64,000 bases of DNA from Opisthocomus hoazin (lineage: Eukaryota; Chordata; Aves; Opisthocomiformes; Opisthocomidae), in the NCBI RefSeq assembly GCF_030867145.1, contig NC_134417.1, positions 9,277,577-9,341,576 of the forward strand, read 5' to 3'. The position numbers and the translations under genes were made by a program. Below are positions 48,223 through 64,000 of the stretch, piece after piece. Each line of letters starts with the position of its first letter. Position 1 is the stretch's first letter. Below the pieces are notes generated by a model, which was given only the letters and a program-made list of their open reading frames with translations, did not search any database and was not told the DNA's origin.

Positions 48223-51200
48223 AAATGCAAACCAAAATGAGAGATGTTCCTCCTGACACTCGGCCATGGCAGCTGGGGGAACAGGCATCCTTGCGGCAGT
48301 GAGGCGCACCGTCAGAGGGATGGCTAGGATCAAACCACATTTTCCCATAGCAACTACATTTAAGAAAGTAAAGCAAGTAAGTTATCCTCAAGTGACAGAC
48401 TTTGGTGTGAGTACAGGCTGGGAGAGCAGCGCCGAGACACAGAGACGAGAGAGATCGCTGGCAGAAGACCAAACCACAACCCTGCTGAAGCCCGTGCTAA
48501 AACTACCGTAGTCTTTGAGGCAACCAAGCTTTTACCACTGGTACCCGACTGATCTCTCAGGAAAAGGAGAGCCTAGACTGAGGACTGAGTTTCCAAATAC
48601 ATACTGACTTCAACAGGATTTCGAAAACCTCCTGTTAAACCGGAGTCATTCCAGCGACACAAGCCAGGCTGACATCACGGCTGCCAACCCCAAACAAGTT
48701 CTCGTTCTGCTTAAGCAAAAGGAAAGGCAACGGGGGAGAGAGGATGCTGCTGCAGCCCGTGACAGCGCCAGGTGAGAGCCAGTACTGCCGCCCTCCCTCC
48801 ATTCCCCGCTTCTGCGCTCCATGGGGTGCACGAGACCTAACAGCAAGCAAGGGCTGGAGAGAGCAAAGAGCCTCTGTGTACCTGAAGCCCGAGTCTGCTT
48901 TCCCACTCCTGACGCCGTAAGAGGCCCGACACACACATGGTTATCCAGATACCTCTGACATACCCCGGCTTCCCTCCAGTTCCGCAGCTGGTGGCCCCTG
49001 CAGCCACTCACGAGGGAAATCTCGAAGAAAGCATGACCAGCAGCAGGCCAGCTCCAGTCATTCAGCTGGACTGCTTGCTTGAGCCGCACTTCCCAAGCAG
49101 TTCGAACATGGGCAAAAGTAGAAAGCCTTCCAAATAAGTGCATGTAACCGAAGATGCAGAAGTTTCTTTGCAGAAACTCCCACATGGTTCAGGTCTGGGT
49201 ACCAGCAGCCAGGTTCCTGACTGCTACCGGCGGCGTGCCTCAGCTCGCAGCCACGGGCAGAGGCTGCACACCCCAAAAAGCTGTGCAATGTACTTTGTCC
49301 TTTACAGCTTCCTATTGGCAACAAATGTGTAGTAAAAAGGCACAGGATGTCCTTGCCTGACTACAGACATCCCACCGCAGCAACAAAGTTTGTGAGATTT
49401 GGGTTTACACAACCTGACCGAGGCAGCTTTTCTACTCAGCTCCAACCAAACCTGGGCTATGTGTCCTCAGCAAGTCATGGGGCACTTCCAGACAGATTTT
49501 CCCTCAGTTTTCACTTCAGTTAAAATACTTCAAAAAACCCAAAGCACTCCATACACACAAACCAAGACCCACAAAACATAATGACCCAACAGGCGGTTAC
49601 ATCAGAAATTAGTATTAGAAAACTAAGTCAAGTCAACACTACACAGAGCCAAAATCTAGCACCAGCCCGAGATGGTATCTGTGGGAGCCCTCTGCCTGCA
49701 TCGCCAGCATCAACCCCACTCCCACCCAGGTCAGTGTGGGACAAGGGGGGAGTCAGCTTGCCTACATGTCAATTTAAGTTCCCAGCTTCAGGGACTCATT
49801 TCTGAAAGAGTTAACCTAGCAATTTCTACATAAATTACACTTCAAGTAAAAACCTTCCAGAAAAAGAAAACAGGCACATCTAAACAAAACTGAGACTTGC
49901 AGGGCCCAGTGAAACGTTTATTTAATCAGCTTACATTTAGCATTGTTGAAGACAGCTCAAGGCAAAATTCTTGGAAGGCCGGCAGCAGATGCTGAGAGAA
50001 ACTGCACCCTGCTGAGCGTTAATGAGAGCAAGTCACCAGGAGACAGCGAGCTCGCCAACGAGTCCAAGCTCCAGCTTAAGGAACAAGTCAGACCTACGCG
50101 GTGTGAAAGCTTCTCATTACTCCCTTTCCTGAGGGCAACCCTCCTGAGATACGGGATAATGTAACCCGAATTCTAATTAAAAAAAAAGTCTTGGCCTGGA
50201 TCCCACATTATGTTGGAATTGGAGATTCGCATAATTAAGTTGACAACAAATGCTGTGACAGACAAAATGCAGGAGATTATTAGCCTCATCTTTAACAGAA
50301 TTTGAAAAGAAGCAATATCCAAACACTGAACAATGAGTCTTAGTGGAGGTGTCTTGCAAGGTCTAAAGAAACTCAGGCGTTGCTGGGATTTGGCGCGTGC
50401 CATAGCAAACTTTGGAAAGCAAAAGCTGTACATGAACTCACAGGCCACAGTAAGGCACAATCAGGCTCTAACACGGCTTCACTTTGAGGCCTTCAGGACT
50501 TCCCTTCCCTCTGTGACTTTTTCCTCCCAAGAACAGGGCTGCTGAAGGCTCCTCACGAACAGTGAATGGAAGTTGCACCTACTGGTGGATCCCCCGTCCC
50601 TCCCAGCTTCTCCTCAGGCAAACAGGAGCGTGTGGCTCCCAGACCATCATCTGTCCAGACAGTTTCCTGGCCTTGCCCACAGTTAACCCAGGTCAGCAGT
50701 CCCAGGACTCAAGGAGGTGCAACAGGCCCATCTCTCCTGAAGAGCAATATGCCTCCTTGCTTTGGGCTAGAGCTGCTGAGAGCAGACAGACTATGTCAGG
50801 TGGTCTGGAGACCCAGGCAGATATTGCTGTGGTAGTTACAGTCACACCACGTTTGCAAGATTTTCTTTGCAGGCAAAAGCTGTGAAAACGAAGGTCAGAT
50901 TATGTTTTGTATAAGACTAAAGGACCAGAAGTACCTGCCTGAACTTCACAGCCTTAGCGTGGAATGAGACAGAAGCCTTACACTGCAGAACTGCTGCCCT
51001 TGAAAAACTGGCCTTAACTTCAAAGGTTGTAAAATAAAGAAATTCACGTTAGATATAAATACAACGATAAGCTTCTGAAGGCAAGAACCAATGCTCTGTC
51101 TTTCCACATACAGGATAATACAGTGTGATCACAACCAAGGCTCCAGGTACTAACCTAATGAGAATAACAACTCAATAATAAAAACAAGAGGGTAAAACAC

Positions 51201-54200
51201 CCACCACACCACCACGCTCACCACTCAAGATGATCCTAACAGCCCACCTAAAGAGAAAGCAGAACTGTCCCCAGGTAATAAGACCACACATATACCAGAT
51301 TTTCAGAGCACAACTGTTACTGCAGCTAATGTGCAGAAGATGCCAAAGAAGCTAAAAGTGCTTAAAGTGGAGAAGCACAGTGCTTTGAGAACCTGGAGAA
51401 TCTCTCCTTCCCTTTGGAACAGCATTTTCACTCATATCCGTTATTCACCAGTTCCTCGCTAAAACCTAATTTTTGTGTTGCTCTTCATTTTGCAATGCCA
51501 TTATTCGCTGAGCAGACTGAGCACAAAACATTATTCCGCGCTGATATTAGTCCATGTCACACCACATGGACCAAACCGACAGACAAGTGCAGAGCAGTGC
51601 AGTTTCAGACATCACTCCCTCACCTGGGTTCCAGCTCAGAAAAGACCAACAGTAGGCTTAATTTGAATCCAGACTTCCAAGAAGTAGAGTTTATACTCGC
51701 TTCTTTGTGAAATCTGCGTCCCTGGAGGAATGCAGTTCCCAGCTTCAGAGTGCAATGAGCAGCAATTCCTTCAAGGGAACAAGCAACCGAGATCTCTTTC
51801 TCCGCCGAGCACCCAGCACCAACTCACACAGCCTGGGACCTGGGATGAATTCCTTCAGATTTCGACAGGCGTGTTTCCCTGTTAAGGCTATGAGACAGAA
51901 ATCGAACGACAGCAGCGGTGTTTGTCAACATGCTGTTATCACAGCACTGTTCATACGAACCTTCAGTGCTGTGCAGTGGCCCCACGACATGCACCCGCCG
52001 TGAACATGCAGATAACCAGGCTCCTAGAAGAGCTCAGCGTTAGAGAAACCAGTGGGTACCTTTGTTCTCAGCACCCCTGTTCCGTGTGCTGGTGCTGCCC
52101 CTGCCTTCCACCCACCTCCCCGCAGGCACCGAGAGGCTGCTGCCCGACGGACCGGTGGGACAAGGCGCAGGGCCGCTGTGTTCTGCCCCACGCAGCAGCT
52201 GCTGGCGAGAGCCTCTATAAACTGCAAAATCGTAGTTCGTTATTAAAACACATCACTCACAGAATATGAAACATGAACAGGAGGTACTGTGCGCTTCCAA
52301 GAGCTCAGGAAATATTCGTTGAGGGAGAGCTAAATCCCTCCCTGACTTCAGCATACAACGTTTCCTGCTGAAGCCGGTAACTAGCGAGCCCAAGTGTTGT
52401 CGTATCATGTAACTGCAGACCAACTGCTGGAACAACAGAGCTCAAGACACCGGGATTTTGGTCTAGACAGGGTTTGTTAGTGCTTTTCTGTTCATTTCCT
52501 CAAAACCCACCAGATTTCATGATGCACAAGGCTCACAATACACACTACACCTCATACATTACCCCGACTCTAACACTTCTCCAAAGAAATGGTTACACTA
52601 GATCAAATCGAAAATAAATACATAGATAATAAGCATAACAAATACATTTATCATGGCTAACTAAACCATACGCTTTCTGTGGCCTTTGGAAGTCTCTCTA
52701 AGGTTTTTCAGCTTGTAAGAAACAGTCAGGAAATAAAATCCAGCACTGTAACTTAAAAAGGAGATGCCCCATGGCTAGGCTGAAAACTCATGATTTTCAG
52801 ATTCACAGACGGAACATTATTTTGTGTCATCACCTGACGTTGTGCACGCAACTCTCAGTCCTCGGCTGCCGCCTCCTCAGAGGCGTCACACTGCAGGGGA
52901 CGAGAAGGCGCTTCTCCTGCCCCCACCCACACCATCTCAAAACACCTCCCTCACAGTCCCAAGCCGGAACCTGCAGGAGCAGCTTGCTGAAGACGCTACC
53001 GAACGTTTAACTGAGCTTCGGTCAAGGCAAGCAAAGGAAAAGAAAAGAGGGGAAAAAAGAGGAAAGCTCATTGCACAGGTCTGTGCAGAGGGATACAGAG
53101 CAGCCGGCACCCGAAGCGGGCTGCCCCATCGCCTGCAGACCGAGCGAGGGCCGGCCGGGCCAAGCATCTCCTGTGGAAGCGGGCACGGACGCAGCCGCCT
53201 GCTCCGGGTCGGTGCCTGCTGGGGGCACTCGCTCTGAGACACGACTTGGAGCACGGGCAGAGTCTCGGCTGCGCTGCTGGCACTACCACAGTGTCACCAC
53301 TGCCGATGTTCAGAGCAATTTTGTACTGCAGACTCTGCTTTTTTGGTTAAAAGGCATCTCTAGCAATACTTGTTTCTTGCTGGAAGCCAGCCAGGATGCC
53401 ACAAAGCCACCAGCACAGCTCGCCATCTTAATACACAACGAATTCAGGTTATAAAACCACATTTTGCACAAGGTTTGACAATACCCACCACAGCCTCAGA
53501 AGCAGTTTTGCCCCACACGCCTCCTTGGCTCTCCCCAGATGCACCTTCCCTGCACGGCGGCCGACACGCTGCGACGACAGCGGAACAGCCCCTCGCTGCC
53601 AATGCGTGTCACCCCGCTGCCTGAACATTTCTTTCCTGAGCATGCACAACACACGGCACCACCTTCGCTTTAGCTTCAGCTTCTGACAGATCACGCGTCA
53701 GCGCTCTGCCAGCACTTGAAGGGCAAAGAATACAGATTAAGTGAACTGCAGCAACACGTTGTTCAAACAGGAGGAACAGAGCAACAGTCATTAAGATTGG
53801 AGGGTTCCTCAGTGTCTGCTGCACCTCAAATTAAAGCCAAGTTTTGAACTGCAGAAGAAAGAATAATTAATAAAACATCACTGCTACAAGTTCAAATTTT
53901 CTTTCTTTTCCTATCCATAAACTTCACGTTCATCTCCATGATACTACACGCGCTAGCTCCCATGGACTCGCTCCCCATCAAAGTTCCAGTTTTGGAGGAG
54001 ATATGAAGAACAGAGGAAGACCCTGACAGAAGCGAAGCTGCTCTATAGACTTGGCACACACTAATGCCGCAACAGCAGCGGCTTGCTGCGGTGAGAGGGC
54101 CGGCCATGCCAGCCAGGGCACACCAAACGCGTGAGTGGCAGCGCGCCGGGGAGACCTGCTGCTCTGACGGACACCAGCCTGCCCACCACGCACCAGCCAG

Positions 54201-54946
54201 GGCACACTGATGTGGGTGGGTGGTGCTGGGCGCTCCCTGCTTACCACAGCTGGCTGGGACGCAAGTGGAGTGTGCCACCATTTTTGTTTAAAACAGCGCC
54301 TTTCCATTTTCACATGAACATTCAGTTCTGTCATGCCAGACACAGCGTTCAACCACAGACAAATCCATCTGAAAGATTCAGACTATTCAATCCAGTCTGT
54401 GGGCACGCCCTGTGAACACTGCCCTATCTACTGAAGGACAGAAAGGTAGGTGAATTATTCTCCTTTTATATGTATCCAGCTGAAAGCTGGATGAAGTTCT
54501 GCATTTTACAAACTTCTCCCATGACACATTCCAGAAGGCAGAGGAGCCATTACACTTATGCTCCAGACTGAGCGCATTGCTTATTTACTGCCCAAGATAT
54601 CAAAATGAGTACTAACAAAAATCGGACTTCGGTACAGACACCACCAAGACGATGCCTCTTACCAGCTCTACACACTCCTGTGAGCCCCGCTGTCGGCTGT
54701 CCAGACCTCGCTCCAGTCCACAGGGACTCCGAGGAACCGGGAGCTTATGGCCAGAGCCCACCTCGCCTCTAACCACCATGATGAGCGAACAGAGTTAAGG
54801 AGTTTCAGACCGAGCGATAAAGGTTCTTGCCAGTTCTGGACAGGCAACAAGAGGCCACAAGCAGTTCCAGTTTTTTGCTACTTTTGATATAATGGGAACC
54901 CCATCTCTGTGCAAGCTTATCCCCCAAACCATGCATCATGACAGGC
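48223..54946. other. Intergenic stretch between the CR1 copy and the CUL3 3' end
   Basis: No gene recognised. Open frames are short and overlapping. A GC-rich patch lies at about 53080-53270. Base composition shifts to AT-rich from about 54880, which I take as the approach to the CUL3 3' UTR. A distal upstream exon of FAM124B could also lie here. Confidence 0.5.
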
Positions 54947-57900
54947 TTTATTACTTGCTCTCTACATATATGCGCCACTTATCAGATACTGTACAATTTG
55001 ATTACATATGAATAAAAATACTGCAGTCATCCAGAATATTTAGTGCAATGCTTTTGTTTTTACAGGTCCAGAAAAGTACATCTTACGGCAGCTGCCAGTT
55101 CTCAATGAGCAAAGGTGACACGGACAGTGTTACATTGAAAGCTTTAGGGTCGACAGGGCAAAGCTTGCCTTAGGAAAGGGGGCGAGGGGAGACATCCCAT
55201 TCAGGAGTAACTCCGCATCCAAGACTCAGTCTGCTCTGCAGATATGCTCAACATTCGTTTGCTCTGTGGCAAATGGGGAAATTTTATAGATTAATTCTAG
55301 GAGACAAAAAGTGCAAATCAAAGCTCTAAAGGTAGCTAACATTGAAAAGAGCAAGAACTAACTCAGGGCTACAGAGGACAGTCTTATTTGTTACGATGGT
55401 AAATGCAGTGTACCCTCCACCCTTTAAAATAAACTCGTTACAAGGAAAGTACACGCCTACATCTCTTCAAATAGCTATAAAACTTAAAGCCTACTTTTAA
55501 GTTTAAAACTTCTAAAGAATTAAACTCCGTGTTTATTATGTCTTGTTACTGCATTTAACTGCACAGTAATGCAAAGAAACAAAACTTGCTACTGATTAAA
55601 TTTTAACAAAATTACAAAGAAGTTTTAAGCAGAAATTAAGCAAGGAAACAAAAATGAAATTAGATAAGGCATAGCAAAATTCTACTATGGACTGTAAAAG
55701 AATTCTCGCTAGTGTACACAAACAGCATAAAGACATGAGCATCAAACTCACCTTAAGCAGAGTCCTAGTGATGCCTTGGTTCTCTCCAACCAGTCTTCGG
55801 TTTCTCTATCTTTAAATCCTCAGTATCACGATCTCGTTGTTCAGTGGTAAAGGCCACATTTAAGGTGATTTCAGCAAAAATCCGTTCCTGAATAATTAGC
55901 GTCTTCAAAATTCTATTAAATTTAAAATGGAAGCTACACTTACAAGTATTTGTTACTGAAGATAGCCATCACCACCTGTTAATTCTTCTAGCAACACTCT
56001 TGCCCATATAGCTTGTAAAAGAAACACCCCATAACACACGGTTACAGTGTCATTCACGTAACATTGAGGCTCAGCACTTCCAAAAGCCACCAGCGGTAGG
56101 AAGCTTCAGCTGATGCACAGCAAAAGTACCATCACAACGCTAAGGACAAAGTCCTCCCGGCATGGACTGCAACATTAGTATTTCTATAAGCTTCAGAGGG
56201 AAGAAGGACCTGTCTCTCCCTGAACAGCACCTGGGAAAGCATTAACATGCAATTACCACACCATTTGTGCTATTAAAGAATAAGATCTGCATAAAAGGAA
56301 ACCTTCACACTGATACATGCAAGAGTGAGTTACATCTCGAGGAAGATGTTCCAGATGACTTAAGACACAATCTAAAACCAGACTCTCATCCAACCTGTAT
56401 TTAGCATTATTCTATGGCTAAACAATGATTACATTTCTATTGAAGTTTTGCATAGACTGCACAGACACCCACAGGTGTTGGTTTTAATAACTGTCAGCAA
56501 ATATATTTTTAGAATGGCTGATGGCCTAGCTGTTTTCTTTTGGGGCTAAATTCTTGATGAACAATGGCAAGAGAGTCCCTCAGCCACCTCCTCTCTGATG
56601 ACCTACAAGCTAGTCTGATGCGTGCCTTTGCTGGGGGTCTGCAGTGAACTTCAGTAGAGCTTCTTAAATAAAAGCTTCAGCATAGTCCAGCTAAAACATC
56701 ACCCCAATTCCAGTCCCTCTCTTTAGAGGAAATATCCTACTACTTAGCAACAGCTAGGATTTGTATCTTAACAGGCCGGAGAGGGGTGAAACTGGGGACA
56801 CATTATGAAAAATACTCTCCAATCGCATTGCTACATCACACTGCCACCACATATTTGTTTAATGCAGCTAATCAAGAAATGCTCTGGCAGTATCTTAATG
56901 CTTTACAACCAAGTTTTTCTTTTTGTTTCCTCTCCGGCTCTACATACTGGGAAGCCCATCCCAACTATATTTTTCAGTGTCTATGGATGAAAGCAAGTGA
57001 ACTGAGAAAAAAATATATTGTTTTGAATTAAACTTGAAAAATAGCTACAGCAGAGAAACCATGTAATGTGTGCATTGGAATGTCAGAAATACTGTTTAAT
57101 AAAAACTCTGCACCACAACGCACACTTCAAACAATTTCTAACTGTGAGAATAATGATTCCACTAAACTGCAATTTTTAATTATTTTTGCAGCATACTGAC
57201 AAGAAGAAAAAAGTTCCAGGGTAAAAACTAAAAATTTCATTACAGTAACAATCTTTTATTGTATGTTTGAAATGCATTTTTAAAAACAAATAGTGCACGC
57301 TGGCTTCACTTTAATCTCCTGAAATATGCACTTATGATGGGAAGCCCTGGGGCTACAGATCCATCTATGATGTTTATTAACAAAATATAACCTCAGCATG
57401 ATTCCCGAGGGGACAGTATTTAGTTCCAAAAGATTGTCAACCCTGTACTCTAACACACTTGAATTAGTTGCTTGTGTACACTAAATCCATTTATTTTAAA
57501 TTTATTTTGTCTACATTTAGTGAAATAAAAACAACGCCCTGTACAATCCACCAGCAGTGAGTACAACAGCAAAAATTATTATACAGTTTATACACACTAA
57601 AATCTTTTCTTTTTCCTATAAAGAAACCAGAACAAACCTAATCAATATAGAGTTTAATTTAGAAGAACTCAAATTACAGAAGGGAAAGCCAAAATTATTA
57701 CTGTCTTTTCTGAGCCCCCAGAAGTTCCTGATTCATGTTGTTGGAACAGTGAGTGCAGCTGGAAGAGTGAAACATGCTCAAGTTGTCTTCTTGGGTCTTC
57801 AAAAAAATCACCAAGTATTTAAATTAAACATGGCTAGTTAAAGAAACATTTGAAGCAGAGCAATATAACTGGGAATTCTGCCTTACCAGTTGTGGTTTCT

Positions 57901-58322
57901 TCTAAACCCAACTTATACAATGCGCGAAGTGCTAAGCAACACTACAGAAACACATTTACATCAACACTGAAAATCTGGGGAAATGAAATTCCAACAATTT
58001 TATTTTTTTAAGTGAGCTGTATTTTCTAAATTTGTTTTTATTTTTCTGTTTTCATACAGTATTGAAAACAAACGCGGCACATTCACATTTTCCCGAAGAA
58101 TTGTAAGGATGATCTCTACAGGGATAACGTTGAAAAGCCTGAAGCTCAATCAATTCATGTTGAAAACTCTCAAAAGGAGTAAAAGGCTTGATCTGAATGG
58201 TCTAGAACATGTACTGTAATTTAATAGAAGAGATGGTTGTCTTAATATTAATGATTTAAAAGAACTTCCCAGTTCATGCGAAGAGTATAGTCCAAGAATA
58301 AACCAAATTTTCTGAATGCATT
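54947..58322 (-). other. CUL3: Probable CUL3 3' UTR (AT-rich, several polyadenylation signals)
   Basis: The 3.4 kb following the CUL3 stop codon are AT-rich and nearly free of open frames, unlike the GC-rich sequence further left. Vertebrate CUL3 messages are known to have a long 3' UTR of a few kilobases. Minus-strand AATAAA hexamers occur at 58043-58038, 58004-57999, 57506-57501, 57495-57490, 57378-57373, 57260-57255, 55537-55532 and 54952-54947, so several transcript ends are possible. The left limit given is the most distal of these and is a guess. RNA evidence would settle the real ends. Confidence 0.45.
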
Positions 58323-60671
<2,349 letters not shown>

Positions 60672-63600
60672 CTAAATAAAAACATCTTAATTAGTTTATG
60701 GCCATGGCAGAAGTAAGTATCATGTTTTGCAAACAACTGCAGATCTTTTAAGATTGTTTAAAATGTCCACCTTCATGCGCGCAGAATACTACTGCTACAG
60801 CAGTTGTGGGGTTTGGAAGGTTAGAATTCATTCAGTAGCAAAGTCTCAATATGTACTATGCAAAACGATCCACCTGGGTCAATGTACAGACAGTGAACTC
60901 TGTCAAGTAAATAGTCACCATGAGTTGGAAATAGAAGAATGAATAACCAGCTGTTTCATTTCACTGTAATTTTCGAGAAGGCTCAAAAGAATTTGTTCAC
61001 TGTCTCCAACATTTGCTGAACAGGGTGAAACCGAACCTTTTAAGTAACTCAGTGATGGCAAACATCCATGATGTTCATGAGCATTCCTGATGAAGAACTG
61101 CGTAAATGCTTTTGCATTCAACAGCACTGCTGAAAGTAAGATCTTTACACATGGAAGCAAACAATGTCTAGTTTCACCATAACACAGAAATACTCTAGAT
61201 TAATTACACCTCCCTTCTGAATAACCTGAAACAATTTCTTTACAGCCCAGGTGCCTTTGGCTAGGAGTTCTCCAGGCAAAATAAAAAAAGCCCAAACCCA
61301 TCACAGTGAAGCAAATGTATGAACTTTGAAGAAGAACATCTAGTAAAAGTTTGTGAAAACATGTACATAACTTGTTGCACCTCTGCCAGTATTCTTAGGA
61401 GTTCAGCTGAGTGCCATATGTTAGCCAAGTCACCAGCAATGATGTTAGTAAGCAAATTATATTGGGTGCAGAACGATGCCTTAACATGCTCTACGAGTAG
61501 GACAACTAGTGCTTCCTCAAACTTAATTTGTTCACACAGGTCCCATTCCTTAGAAGTTCATTTTAGCCTTATCTCCATTTTCTTCCTTTCTCTAGTTTGA
61601 GGAAACTGCAGACATCTCTGATTCCTCATTCCCATTCACACTCTCGAGGGCCCCCTAGCAGCTACACATTAAACTACCAAACAGAAAAAATAAACCTTGC
61701 ACACTTAATTGTCCACAAGAGCTGTCACTTTCTCATGACAGCTCTTCCACTGTCCCTGTAAATTCCTAATTCTCATGGCACCCAAGTCAAACTGATGACC
61801 TTCATGCTAAAAGTAGCAGTAACAACTCCCAGTGATCAAAATGCTAAGATCTGTAATGAACTATAAAGAACTTGTTAAAAGTTCTTGAAGTAGTGACCAG
61901 AAAAATCAAACGTCAGAATACAACTAAGTTCTACTAAATGATGTTATTTCTTGACCATACTCAAGTTTTTTAAAATCAATCCAGAAAAAATGCCACTCTT
62001 CTGTGGTCGTCATCCACCACTGACAACATGCAATAAAAATAATTTGGATGTACTGGCCTCTACCCGGACTCTGTCCTTCATTACAGTGCATCCCATACAC
62101 TACCAGGTCTCTCCAATGCTAAGGCTCAGACAGAATATGCATTCCTTTTTAACTATAGACCAAACATTACATGTGCAATGTTGACTTTATGTGAAATCAC
62201 ATGAAATTGTGTTTTTGATGCAAGTTCAAATTCATTTGAGTGAGGTAAATTAAAAAAAATTAAAATGAAAAAAATTTAGCATTTTCTATACTGCTTATGG
62301 ATGACTGGAAAATAAAGTATTCTTAAATTTCAGAATATTTGTAGCACAATGCATTCAGAGATATTCATAGTATTCATAATAAGTGACATATTTTAACTGT
62401 TTGCTAGTACCAAAACACCTCTTCCCAAGCAGCTCACAGAAAGGTACTATATCTTCATTTGTTGCTTTAAATAACACACAATTGTCACCTTCACTTTTTT
62501 CCAGATCCAGCACAAAGCAGTATCAAAAAAAACCCAAAAACGCTGTAGCACTTTACATGGTCACAGGGATAACAAGCTGACCACGAGCCAGCAGTGTGCC
62601 CTGGCTGCCAAGAAGGCCAACGGGATCCTGGGGTGCATTAAGAGCAGTGTGGCCAGCAGGTCGAGGGAGGTTCTCCTCCCCCTCTACTCTGCCCTAGTGA
62701 GGCCTCATCTGGAGTACTGTGTCCAGTTCTGGGCTCCCCAGTTCCAGAAAGACAAAGAGCTACTGGAGAGAGTCCAGCGGAGGGCTGTGAGGATGATGAG
62801 GGGACTGGAGCATCTCTCCTACAAGGAGAGGCTGAGGCAGCTGGGCTTGTTCAGCCTGAAGAGGAGAAGACTGAGAGGGGACCTAATAAATGCTTATAAA
62901 TATCTCAAGGGTGGGTGTCAGGAAGATGGGGCCAGACTCTTTTCAGTGGTGCCCAGCGACAGTGTTGCTCTATAGAAATATAACAGATCATACATTTTTC
63001 TGAAGGAATTTTGCTATGCAGTAATACTTCAATTTTCTGTAGCATCTTATGTATAATTTTTAAATCACCATTTCCCCATTTTTCTCTCAATCACATGGCT
63101 CAAAGGCTATTAGGATTAGTGCGAGGATCTTGTCAAGTTTGCAATTAATAAGCACACTGAATACAAAACAAAACCAGCAAAGTCTGTTCAACTGGGAAGG
63201 CAACTTCAAATTAATGTGTTCAGCTGTGAATCTGCAGAAACACTTGTAGATCAGACAGTTTTATGCTTACACAAGCACACACCACAAGTCATCTCTCATG
63301 CTATGTTGCAGGAAAAGCACTAATTTGATATGACAGAGAAATAACAGTTGCCTATCACTCAGCAATTAATCACAGTATTCAATAATCAATGAACAAAGAT
63401 AAAACTCATTCTACTCTAAGTTTTCATAAGCTTTCCTGGCTGGAGTTAAAGACAACTCCCACACATTTCACCAAAGAAATCAAACCAAACAAAAATGCCT
63501 TCTTAACATTTTTGTTACAGTGGGACACAAAGTAAGAGTTTAACAACTCCCAAATCAGAAATAAACAGAACATACACAACCCTAAAAGCACATGGACATA

Positions 63601-64000
63601 CTTCTCTTCATACTTCTTTTTCACTGCTATACCAAGTATTATTTATTCATATATAGGCAAGGCTCTACTACTCATAAAGCCTACAATTGTGAAATAAGGT
63701 AGCCACCAACCCAATTTTGACACCAACTTCAAGAAAAATTGAACTGTTCAGTCCCCCTCATTTTCTCCCCTCAAGTATTCTGCAGAGAAAGTACTCACAG
63801 CTGTAACGCTCTTACAATAGATTTCACCACACACAGGACTTTGTGCTCTAAAATAATCTTTTTTCGAACTATGAGTATTTATTAAGAGCCTCTTATCAAA
63901 CCCTGCCTTCCTTAATCCCAGCTGAGATTGTTTCAAAGCAACATTCTTTATTAATGGGCTAGAAGTATGCCAAATAAGCCGAAAACAAAATCCAAATAAA
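60672..64000 (-). other. CUL3: CUL3 intron, continues beyond the window
   Basis: More than 3.3 kb, AT-rich. I searched for the preceding CUL3 exon (the FQMTILMLFNNREKYTFE-type segment) and did not find it. The intron carries one CR1 fragment at 62566-62962 in the orientation opposite to the gene. No other repeat or RNA gene was recognised. Confidence 0.85.
62566..62962 (+). mobile_element. CR1 LINE internal fragment, truncated at both ends
   Basis: The fragment is about 0.4 kb and corresponds to 47590-47962 of the longer CR1 copy, with roughly nine of ten bases matching by eye. It encodes [20 protein letters not shown], then [10 protein letters not shown], and on to [17 protein letters not shown] in one open frame (62649-62975). 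Homology stops abruptly after CCCAGCGACAG at 62962, well before the element's normal 3' UTR and octamer repeats. Normal CR1 insertions keep the 3' end, so this copy lost it by deletion, rearrangement or template switching. It lies antisense in a CUL3 intron. Confidence 0.95.

Noticed and set aside
62649-62975. 108-codon plus-strand frame in a CUL3 intron as a host gene
   Set aside because: It is the C-terminal part of CR1 ORF2, not a host exon.

Overview
The window is vertebrate nuclear DNA, almost certainly from a bird. It contains spliced exons with canonical GT/AG borders and long non-coding stretches. It also has several CR1-type (chicken repeat 1) LINE copies, two of which end in the typical 8-bp 3' repeat, and a solo LTR of a family common in bird genomes. 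Most of the very many open frames are chance frames in GC-rich sequence. Only two protein-coding genes can be supported, both on the minus strand: the last three coding exons of CUL3 (58323-60671; the rest lies beyond the right edge) and the complete coding sequence of FAM124B in two exons (41601-40873 and 37844-37221). The order and shared strand agree with the FAM124B-CUL3 neighbourhood on human 2q36, as I recall it.

Layout. 1-36500: no recognisable protein gene. This part holds a 3' CR1 fragment (7741-8149), a 412-bp solo LTR flanked by a perfect 5-bp duplication (27063-27474), several CpG-rich islands (about 25500-26250, 28550-29060, 32570-33260), a short minisatellite, a Z-DNA-prone GT/GC tract, and a few small palindromes with homeodomain-, SOX- or CRE-like cores. 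These are possible regulatory elements. 36516-41612: FAM124B, with a 3.0-kb intron and a candidate polyadenylation signal about 700 bp after the stop. 41613-54900: intergenic or 5' non-coding FAM124B sequence with CpG-rich patches and a long, broken CR1 reverse-transcriptase copy (46830-48222). 54900-58322: AT-rich sequence, probably mostly CUL3 3' UTR. 58323-64000: CUL3 C-terminal exons and introns, one intron carrying an antisense CR1 piece cut at both ends.

Function. CUL3 is the scaffold of BTB-adaptor ubiquitin ligases. The part here is the C-terminal winged-helix/neddylation region, including the lysine that corresponds by count to human Lys712. FAM124B is a poorly understood protein reported in CHD7/CHD8 complexes. 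There is no operon-like relation between the two genes; they are independent same-strand neighbours. I found no new multi-gene system. The more interesting leads are the candidate regulatory elements in the gene-poor left half, the conserved acidic FFI tail of FAM124B, and the doubly truncated CR1 in the CUL3 intron.
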